Assembly (NCBI RefSeq): GCF_025717605.1 | Contig: NZ_JAJIRQ010000001.1 | Coordinates: 342,916-406,915 of the forward strand | Direction of reading: 5' to 3' | DNA: 64,000 nucleotides | Origin: Paucibacter sp. TC2R-5 | GTDB taxonomy: Bacteria; Pseudomonadota; Gammaproteobacteria; Burkholderiales; Burkholderiaceae_C | Part shown: in pieces, positions 16,385 to 25,459 of the stretch | How the letters are laid out: each line of letters opens with the position of its first letter | Numbering within the stretch: position 1 is the stretch's first letter | Notes under the pieces: generated by a model | What the model was told of the DNA's origin: nothing | The model's input: the letters and a program-made list of their open reading frames with translations, nothing else | Database searches by the model: none | Program-made: the position numbers and the translations under genes

Positions 16385-19300
16385 GTTTCGCCCGCCATCA
16401 CTGGCGGGCGTGGATTGAAACTCTAATGGGTGTGTTGCTTACTTAGAGGGTATGAGTTTCGCCCGCCATCACTGGCGGGCGTGGATTGAAACTCTAATGG
16501 GTGTGTTGCTTACTTAGAGGGTATGAGTTTCGCCCGCCATCACTGGCGGGCGTGGATTGAAACGACGAATACAAGAAGGTCAACGACCAGCGCCTGGAAG
16601 GTTTCGCCCGCCATCACTGGCGGGCGTGGATTGAAACACACCGATGGCAGCGGTCAATGTTTCCTCGAAATGTTTCGCCCGCCATCACTGGCGGGCGTGG
16701 ATTGAAACTATTACTACCTTGACAAGGTGATGCAGCGGATGGTTTCGCCCGCCATCACTGGCGGGCGTGGATTGAAACAGCAATCAGGTGGTCAAGCTCA
16801 AGGCGCCGCCTTGGTTTCGCCCGCCATCACTGGCGGGCGTGGATTGAAACCAGGCTGCGCCCAACCGGGCGGTATTGCCAAGCGCGCTTCGCCCGCCATC
16901 ACTGGCGGGCGGGGATTGAAACCAGGCTGCGCCCAACCGGGCGGTATTGCCAAGCGCGCTTCGCCCGCCATCACTGGCGGGCGTGGATTGAAACAGCAAT
17001 CAGGAGGTCAAGCTCAAGGCGCCGCCTTGGTTTCGCCCGCCATCACTGGCGGGCGTGGATTGAAACCAGGCTGCGGCCAACCGGGCGGTATTGCCAAGCG
17101 CGTTTCGCCCGCCATCACTGGCGGGCGTGGATTGAAACCAGGCTGCGCCCAACCGGGCGGTATTGCCAAGCGCGTTTCGCCCGCCATCACTGGCGGGCGT
17201 GGATTGAAACCAGGCTGCGCCCAACCGGGCGGTATTGCCAAGCGCGTTTCGCCCGCCATCACTGGCGGGCGTGGATTGAAACAGGTTTGATGTGCAGCAG
17301 TGGTATCAGCAGCCTAGGTTTCGCCCGCCATCACTGGCGGGCGTGGATTGAAACACAAACATGAGCGCCGCCGATGTGCAAACACAAAGTTTCGCCCGCC
17401 ATCACTGGCGGGCGTGGATTGAAACACGCCTGCGGCTGAGGACGGCACGCTGTACGCCCGCGTTTCGCCCGCCATCACTGGCGGGCGTGGATTGAAACTG
17501 CTTGACGTGCGGCGCAGTCATGCCGCAAGCCAGGTTTCGCCCGCCATCACTGGCGGGCGTGGATTGAAACCCCAGTGGCCCGCAAAGCACGGCCAAGAAG
17601 GTAATGTTTCGCCCGCCATCACTGGCGGGCGTGGATTGAAACCGGCCGGCGTCGGTAGTGCGGTAACCACACTCGCAAGGTTTCGCCCGCCATCACTGGC
17701 GGGCGTGGATTGAAACCCCAGTGGCCCGCAAAGCACGGCCAAGAAGGTAATGTTTCGCCCGCCATCACTGGCGGGCGTGGATTGAAACCGGCCGGCGTCG
17801 GTAGTGCGGTAACCACACTCGCAAGGTTTCGCCCGCCATCACTGGCGGGCGTGGATTGAAACCCCAGTGGCCCGCAAAGCACGGCCAAGAAGGTAATGTT
17901 TCGCCCGCCATCACTGGCGGGCGTGGATTGAAACCGGCCGGCGTCGGTAGTGCGGTAACCACACTCGCAAGGTTTCGCCCGCCATCACTGGCGGGCGTGG
18001 ATTGAAACCGACATGGCGGCAGGCATCGCCAAGCTGGGTGGCGCAACGTTTCGCCCGCCATCACTGGCGGGCGTGGATTGAAACTGGGCGCTCCACCCGG
18101 CATGAGCAGTGATGAATGCGTTTCGCCCGCCATCACTGGCGGGCGTGGATTGAAACACATATCCAGCGGTAACGCTTGCCGACAAACGAGGGCGTTTCGC
18201 CCGCCATCACTGGCGGGCGTGGATTGAAACCTGCTTACAACAGTGCTGGCGATGGGATACATGAGTGTTTCGCCCGCCATCACTGGCGGGCGTGGATTGA
18301 AACGACCATCCTTGGCGGATTCCCAACTACTGGCAAGGTTTCGCCCGCCATCACTGGCGGGCGCGGATTGAAACGACCATCCTTGGCGGATTCCCAACTA
18401 CTGGCAAGGTTTCGCCCGCCATCACTGGCGGGCGTGGATTGAAACCTGCTTACAACAGTGCTGGCGATGGGATACAGGAGTGTTTCGCCCGCCATCACTG
18501 GCGGGCGTGGATTGAAACAAAACGCCTATGGCGCGCTGCGCGACCAGGCTGGTTTCGCCCGCCATCACTGGCGGGCGTGGATTGAAACGACCATCCTTGG
18601 CGGATTCCCAACTACTGGCAACGTTTCGCCCGCCATCACTGGCGGGCGTGGATTGAAACAGGACATGAATGGTCAAGCCCCGCTTGGCGGCCCTGTTTCG
18701 CCCGCCATCACTGGCGGGCGTGGATTGAAACAGGACCTGAATGGTCAAGCCCCGCTTGGCGGGCCTGTTTCGCCCGCCATCCCTGGCGGGCGTGGATTGA
18801 ACCAGTGCATCGGCCGGCAGCTCCAACGCCTCGGCCCAGTTTCGCCCGCCATCACTGGCGGGCGTGGATTGAAACAGTGCATCGGCCGGCAGCTTCAACG
18901 CCTCGGCCCAGTTTCGCCCGCCATCACTGGCGGGCGTGGATTGAAACTATATCGATGCCGAGCGGTCAGCGCTGGCCACCAAGTTTCGCCCGCCATCACT
19001 GGCGGACGTGGATTGAAACGAGGTCACCAGCTGTGGGCGCAGCAGGCAGCGTGGGTTCGCCCGCCATCACTGGCGGGCGTGGATTGAAACTATACCGAGG
19101 CCGAGCGGTCAGCGCTGGCCACCAAGTTTCGCCCGCCATCACTGGCGGGCGTGGATTGAAACGAGGTCACCAGCTGTGGGCGCAGCAGGCAGCGTGGTTT
19201 CGCCCGCCATCACTGGCGGGCGTGGATTGAAACGACGTGGAGCAGCAGCAGCGCACGGTCGAGAACGGGTTTCGCCCGCCATCACTGGCGGGCGTGGATT

Positions 19301-22300
19301 GAAACGCGTGGAAGATGTCGCCAAGCGGCAGAATCAAAGGTTTCGCCCGCCATCACTGGCGGGCGTGGATTGAAACACAATTCGGCGGGGCCAAACCCGC
19401 GCGCACCGTCAGTTTCGCCCGCCCTCACTGGCGGGCGTGGGTTGAAACCAGCAGAACAGCGATATTTCCCACTATCCATACGGCGGGTTTCGCCCGCCAT
19501 CACTGGCGGGCGTGGATTGAAACACAATTCGGCGGGGCCAAACCCGCCCGCACCGTCAGTTTCGCCCGCCATCACTGGCGGGCGTGGATTGAAACTACAA
19601 CCGCGAGGGCGTCATTGTGGACATGTCCGGTTTCGCCCGCCATCACTGGCGGGCGTGGATTGAAACCAGCAGAACAGCGATATTTCCCACTATCCATACG
19701 GCGGGTTTCGCCCGCCATCACTGGCGGGCGTGGATTGAAACGACAACCGCGAGGGCGTCATTGTGGACATGTCCGGTTTCGCCCGCGATCACTGGCGGGC
19801 GTGGATTGAACCCAGCAGAACAGCGATATTTCCCACTATCCATACGGCGGGTTTCGCCCGCCATCACTGGCGGGCGTGGATTGAAACTTTTGCGGATCAA
19901 GCCGGCCTCGACTTTGGGCCGGTTTCGCCCGCCATCACTGGCGGGCGTGGATTGAAACGACTGAGCCGCGCGTCAAAGGCACGATGTGCAACGTTTCGCC
20001 CGCCATCACTGGCGGGCGTGGATTGAAGCTTTTGCGGATCAAGCCGGCCTCGACTTTGGGCCGGTTTCGCCCGCCATCACTGGCGGGCGTGGATTGAAAC
20101 ACCCAGCGGGCGGCCATCAAGACCGAGCAACTGAGTTTCGCCCGCCATCACTGGCGGGCGTGGATTGAAACGACTGACCCGCGCGTCAAAGGCACGATGT
20201 GCAACGTTTCGCCCGCCATCACTGGCGGGCGTGGATTGAAACTCCGGGTCAACGACCATTCGGGCAAGCGGTTACGTGTTTCGCCCGCCATCACTGGCGG
20301 GCGTGGATTGAAACAGGCGGCTATTGCGCTGGTCAACGCTCAAGCCTCGGTTTCGCCCGCCATCACTGGCGGGCGTGGATTGAAACATTCGACCTTTGTG
20401 CCTGGCGATGACACCCATACGTTTCGCCCGCCATCACTGGCGGGCGTGGATTGAAACTAGCCTGAGACTCGCGCAGCACAAAGCCACCGTGGGTTTCGCC
20501 CGCCATCACTGGCGGGCGTGGATTGAAACCTTGACGCGAGCCGCCGAAGCCACCCGCAGCAATGTTTCGCCCGCCATCACTGGCGGGCGTGGATTGAAAC
20601 AGTCGCTGAACCCCAGAAGAAGTTTGTCGCGTTAGTTTCGCCCGCCATCACTGGCGGGCGTGGATTGAAACAAGCGTCCCGTACTCGTCAGAGTCGCACG
20701 GCTTGAGTTTCGCCCGCCATCACTGGCGGGCGTGGATTGAAACCATGCGGTTGTTTTGCTATCCCAAGTGCCGGAAGCGTTTCGCCCGCCATCACTGGCG
20801 GGCGTGGATTGAAACATTGAGTTTGGAGTCTCAGTGTCAAGCCCGCCGCGGTTTCGCCCGCCATCACTGGCGGGCGTGGATTGAAACTGGCAAGTCGGCG
20901 ATCGAGGCGATGACGCTGGCCGTTTCGCCCGCCATCACTGGCGGGCGTGGATTGAAACTGCATTTGGTACGCGCTGCCAAACCGTGCCATTGCGTTTCGC
21001 CCGCCATCACTGGCGGGCGTGGATTGAAACCTTGACTGAGCGAACGCAAACACCGAAGCCAGGCCGTTTCGCCCGCCATCACTGGCGGGCGTGGATTGAA
21101 ACAAGACGAAGCACCTCAACATCTGGGTCAATGCCGCGTTTCGCCCGCCATCACTGGCGGGCGTGGATTGAAACGGCGAGACGATGACCATGCCCGCCGT
21201 GTGGACCGGTTTCGCCCGCCATCACTGGCGGGCGTGAATTGAAACAAGACGAAGCACCTCAACATCTGGGTCAATGCCGCGTTTCGCCCGCCATCACTGG
21301 CGGGCGTGGATTGAAACCGCGAGACGATGACCATGCACGCCGTGTTGACCGGTTTCGCCCGCCATCACTGGCGGGCGTGGATTGAAACGAGCAGCGGCGG
21401 GAATACGACCTGGAACCAGACCGTTTCGCCCGCCATCACTGGCGGGCGTGGATTGAAACACTAAGGTAAGTACCGCGACCGTCCGTAATCGAGGTTTCGC
21501 CCGCCATCACTGGCGGGCGTGGATTGAAACGCCGCAAGAGCGGCACGCTGTTCAGGGGGCCAAGCGTTTCGCCCGCCATCACTGGCGGGCGTGGATTGAA
21601 ACACGCGCAAATGGGCAGGCATCCCGGAAGCGGATCGTTTCGCCCGCCATCACTGGCGGGCGTGGATTGAAACGTCTGCGTGGCCGTCAGCAGCGCAAAG
21701 CCCTCCTGTTTCGCCCGCCATCACTGGCGGGCGTGGATTGAAACCGCTGGAGCCTGACGCCTCCATCATCCGCAGCATTTGTTTCGCCCGCCATCACTGG
21801 CGGGCGTGGATTGAAACATCTGAAAGGACGAGCAGGTAATCAGAGACTCAATGTTTCGCCCGCCATCACTGGCGGGCGTGGATTGAAACTGCCTGCGATT
21901 GATTAGCCGATACTGCGACCCGCTAGTTTCGCCCGCCATCACTGGCGGGCGTGGATTGAAACATGGCGCCAAGCTACAACTGGTATCTGACTATCCGTTT
22001 CGCCCGCCATCACTGGCGGGCGTGGATTGAAACGATGCCGATGACCGGAGCAGAACGAATGTGCTCGGTTTCGCCCGCCATCACTGGCGGGCGTGGATTG
22101 AAACATCAATTGGGTGGATGACGCGTGGCTTGAGATTCAGTTTCGCCCGCCATCACTGGCGGGCGTGGATTGAAACGGCAATCAGCAGGAGAGCATCACT
22201 TGGAGCGATGTTTCGCCCGCCATCACTGGCGGGCGTGGATTGAAACTACGCGGGGTTTTTTTATGCATCCAGTCCTAGACCGTTTCGCCCGCCATCACTG

Positions 22301-23824
22301 GCGGGCGTGGATTGAAACAGTGAGCTACTGGCCGGGATGGCTGCGCCCCGCTAGTTTCGCCCGCCATCACTGGCGGGCGTGGATTGAAACATCAATTGGG
22401 TGGATGACGCGTGGCTTGAGATTCAGTTTCGCCCGCCATCACTGGCGGGCGTGGATTGAAACGGCAATCAGCAGGAGAGCATCACTTGGAGCGATGTTTC
22501 GCCCGCCATCACTGGCGGGCGTGGATTGAAACTACGCGGGGTTTTTTTATGCATCCAGTCCTAGACCGTTTCGCCCGCCATCACTGGCGGGCGTGGATTG
22601 AAACCCGCATTGGCTGCAGATCAACTGAGTGTTCTTCTTGGTTTCGCCCGCCATCACTGGCGGGCGTGGATTGAAACTAGACATGGGGAGTGTTTGTATC
22701 GCTGACGATCTCGTTTCGCCCGCCATCACTGGCGGGCGTGGATTGAAACAAGGACGCAGTGGCACCAGAACCCGATAACGCCGGTTTCGCCCGCCATCAC
22801 TGGCGGGCGTGGATTGAAACTGGACATGGGGAGTGTTTGTATCGCTGACGATCTCGTTTCGCCCGCCATCACTGGCGGGCGTGGATTGAAACAAGGACGC
22901 AGTGGCACCAGAACCCGATAACGCCGGTTTCGCCCGCCATCACTGGCGGGCGTGGATTGAAACCTGGCCATGATCCGCAAGGCCGAAGGCACAGCAGAGT
23001 TTCGCCCGCCATCACTGGCGGGCGTGGATTGAAACATTGATGACACCGGAGCCACGGCGCCGACCAACAGTGTTTCGCCCGTCATCACTGGCGGGCGTGG
23101 ATTGAAACAGCACGCTTGTGTTGCCGGTGTAGGCAACGACAGGTTTCGCCCGCCATCACTGGCGGGCGTGGATTGAAACATTGATGACACCGGAGCCACG
23201 GCGCCGACCAACAGTGTTTCGCCCGTCATCACTGGCGGGCGTGGATTGAAACAGCACGCTTGTGTTGCCGGTGTAGGCAACGACAGGTTTCGCCCGCCAT
23301 CACTGGCGGGCGTGGATTGAAACTGGCGGTACTTGAGGCGGGCGTCGATGCGGTAGCGTTTCGCCCGCCATCACTGGCGGGCGTGGATTGAAACTGGCGG
23401 TACTTGAGGCGGGCGTCGATGCGGTAGCGTTTCGCCCGCCATCACTGGCGGGCGTGGATTGAAACGGCCGCTCCTGCATGCGGTTGTCAGTAGCATGGAT
23501 GTTTCGCCCGCCATCACTGGTGGGCGCGGATTGAAACAAGCGCCATACGATCAAGGCCGCGCCTGCCACCCATTGTTGCCCACCATCAATGGTGGGGTGG
23601 ATGGAAACTGCTTCGCCGCCTCAAGATCGGCTCGGCTTGCAAAGTTTCGCCCACCGTCACTGGTTGGCGTGGATTGAAACCGCGTAGTGACGAGCGATGC
23701 GGCCGACGACTTCGGTTTCGCCCACCTTCACCGGCGGGCGTGGATTGAAACGCACAGATGCCGATGCAATCAGGTTTGCGCTTGAGGGTTCGCCCACCAT
23801 TACTGGTGGGCGTGGAGATGAACC
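16385..23824 (+). CRISPR. Type I-C CRISPR array, 104 repeats
   Basis: I counted 104 repeats and 103 spacers by hand. The repeat is 37 bases: GTTT, stem CGCCCGCC, loop ATCACT, stem GGCGGGCG, then an 11-base tail TGGATTGAAAC that would become the crRNA 5' handle after Cas5c cleavage. Spacers are 33-39 bases, period about 71-72. Repeats 1-99 are nearly uniform, with single-base variants (for example 16886, 18767, 18983, 19054, 19412, 19776, 19993, 21209, 23072 and 23216). The last five (from 23501) are increasingly degenerate, which fits the old end. About 33 spacers are full or near copies of others, often as blocks of two or three, leaving roughly 70 distinct ones. Long open frames across the array are chance products of the repeat. 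Confidence 0.99.
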
Positions 23825-23890
23825 GCAGCTTGCCTGCTCAATCACGAACATAGGCTTGTGGCCCTAGTTGCGACGTCTCTTCGGCCACGC

Positions 23891-24043
23891 CTAATTGAGA
23901 CTGCCATCGCGCTCGCCGTGAATCAGCTTGTTCTGCTCTTCAGGGGTCAGCCCCGGCCTTAGAGCAATCATCGCGCCAAACGCACCGATGCCCAAGACCA
24001 GGATAGAGACGACGAGCAAGCCGATTGCCTGTGAAGTTGTCAT
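23891..24043 (-). CDS. Small single-span membrane protein, copy 1
   Basis: A 50-residue protein starting MTTSQAIGLLV, with one hydrophobic span (about residues 6-28), then PGLTPEEQNKLIHGE and a short polar tail. GGGAG precedes the ATG at a good distance. A near copy lies at 25,167-25,322; they share the first 12 residues and the PGLTPEEQNKLIHGE segment exactly, and differ in the span and the tail. Conservation of the two ends with variation between suggests both are real genes. I do not recognise the family. It lies between the array's old end and the ChrB-N-like gene. Confidence 0.65.
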   Translation of the reverse strand: MTTSQAIGLLVVSILVLGIGAFGAMIALRPGLTPEEQNKLIHGERDGSLN

Positions 24044-24111
24044 TTGGGCTCCCTTCGCTGCGCACATTACCGTCAGAGAATAGCACTGCCCAAGCGAAGG
24101 TAGCGCATCCC

Positions 24112-24606
24112 CTAGGATGCCCGGCGCAAGCCTGCGACGTAGAGGTAGTGCATTGCCTTAGCCTCCGTCTCGAAGAGTGCCACCGCCTCGTGGGCATCCT
24201 GAACAGCATCGGATCCGAAGTAGTCTATTTTCTGCAGTCGGCGAAGGTCTGCCCAAAAGTAGGCAGCTTCATGAAGGCCACTCAGACCAAAACTTGGCTT
24301 GCCCCGGATGAAACGGTATGAGTCTTTTACCTTTTGAACGAAGTGTTCTGCTTCTTGGCTGCGGTCGAACATCGCCTGAAGTACGCACTTGCTGGGCTTA
24401 ACGTAGCTGATGGTCGCTACGCCGCCTGCCTCGACTGCATCTCCAGCAAGCGAAGCCAAAGCTGCTTGGTGGTTTCGGATGTTCGGCAGCATGTAGGTGC
24501 CGTGCTTGTATCGAACCGCGCCAAGGCGCCGCATTGTTCGTCGCATGCGGTCCCGCTGTGCGGAAGTGCGGCCAGGTATGGTCAAGTTGATGGTGAGAAG
24601 TGTCAT
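24112..24606 (-). CDS. ChrB N-terminal-domain-like protein
   Basis: A 164-residue soluble protein. The first 50 residues (TINLTIPGRTSAQRDRMRRT, then RRLGAVRYKHGTYMLPN) resemble the N-terminal domain of ChrB-type proteins, whose pattern is a hydrophobic strand, a short loop, an R-rich helix, LGA-x-L/Y-x-G-x-Y-x-LP. The rest is helical with conserved-looking aromatic residues (DSYRFIRGKPSFG, EAAYFWADL). The C-terminal chromate-sensing half of ChrB is missing and no chrA transporter is nearby. The same strand-helix-strand opening occurs in Cas2/VapD-type ferredoxin folds, so a link to nucleic acids is possible. The start follows AGGAG. Family call is from memory; function unknown. Confidence 0.5.
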   Translation of the reverse strand: MTLLTINLTIPGRTSAQRDRMRRTMRRLGAVRYKHGTYMLPNIRNHQAALASLAGDAVEAGGVATISYVKPSKCVLQAMFDRSQEAEHFVQKVKDSYRFIRGKPSFGLSGLHEAAYFWADLRRLQKIDYFGSDAVQDAHEAVALFETEAKAMHYLYVAGLRRAS

Positions 24607-24741
24607 GGGTGGATCTCCTGATGATCATGAGTCGTGCCCGTCCGGGATGGTGCGGGCTCAGAAAATGATAGGGAGACCGTGCTTAGCTCTACCAGAAAGC
24701 GCTAAATGTCCGCTAATCGCACAAGGCGTGAGTAAGAGTTT

Positions 24742-25160
24742 TCAATCAGTCCACATATCCACCAAGGCGCCAATTCGTTCGTTGGAGCGCGTCAGCAAAT
24801 GCTTGAAGCCCTGCTTCTGCATCACGCGCGAGAAGGTCGGGCGAAGGAATCCCGATAACGCCGACACAACGCCTTCTGCATCACGCACGCGAAGGTCGGC
24901 AGGCCAAAGTCGAGCCGATCGGCGTCCTGCGCAAGCAAATAGATTTCACTGTCCTATTGCCTACGATCGGGCCAAGGACGAACTCAATTCCTCAAGGTGC
25001 CGAAACACCTGAGTGGACTCGTCTGGAGATAGGCGCAAGTCGTGGGGGAGGGCTGCAACGATGACGGTCGAAAAAGCGAGACGTCCTGCTTGAATCGCCT
25101 CGGGGCAATTCAACTGCGAGATGTGATTCGGCTCCAAACCAGATTGGTCAGGCTAGCCAC
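24742..25160 (-). pseudogene. Decayed coding stretch of unknown family
   Basis: Read on the minus strand, three protein-like segments follow one another in different frames. First comes a segment ending LRLSPDESTQVFRHLEEL with SSSLARS, from about 25,159 to 24,962. Then comes YLLAQDADRLDFGLPTFACV in a second frame, then FKHLLTRSNERIGALVDMWT-D ending at 24,742. A direct repeat (CTTCTGCATCACGC on the plus strand, at about 24,814 and 24,873) lies at the second junction and encodes PTF-x-x-VMQK twice, so a small duplication contributed to the break. I do not recognise the parent protein. There is no start codon with a ribosome binding site. Confidence 0.4.
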
Positions 25161-25166
25161 TGAGTC

Positions 25167-25322
25167 TTACTTATCATTTGGATGGGCCGGCTCGCCGTGA
25201 ATCAGCTTGTTCTGTTCTTCAGGGGTCAGCCCCGGCTTCATGGCGATCATGGCGCCCCATGCGCCCACGACCAATACCAGGATGAAGACGACGAGCAAGC
25301 CGATCGCCTGTGAAGTTGTCAT
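25167..25322 (-). CDS. Small single-span membrane protein, copy 2
   Basis: A 51-residue paralogue of the protein at 23,891-24,043. It has the same start MTTSQAIGLLV, a slightly different span, then the same PGLTPEEQNKLIHGE and a different tail ending HPNDK. GGGAGAA precedes the ATG. The DNA of the conserved 3' half is nearly identical between the copies. It lies 137 bases downstream of the integrase stop on the same strand. Confidence 0.65.
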   Translation of the reverse strand: MTTSQAIGLLVVFILVLVVGAWGAMIAMKPGLTPEEQNKLIHGEPAHPNDK

Positions 25323-25459
25323 AAGGGTTCTCCCGCAGCCTGAAAAATCTCACTGTGGCGAATAGCATGGCGGCAAGGGATGACGACGCGATGCGTTGGT
25401 GCCTTCCCTCGGCAGCCATGTCTAAAGCCGTTTTGCTTCAGCTAGATTTTGAATGTCAA

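Noticed and set aside
16523-23677. Long open frames on both strands across the CRISPR array
   Set aside because: They translate the repeat over and over (for example FARHHWRAWIET and FNPRPPVMAGET) and are chance products of a stop-free repeat.
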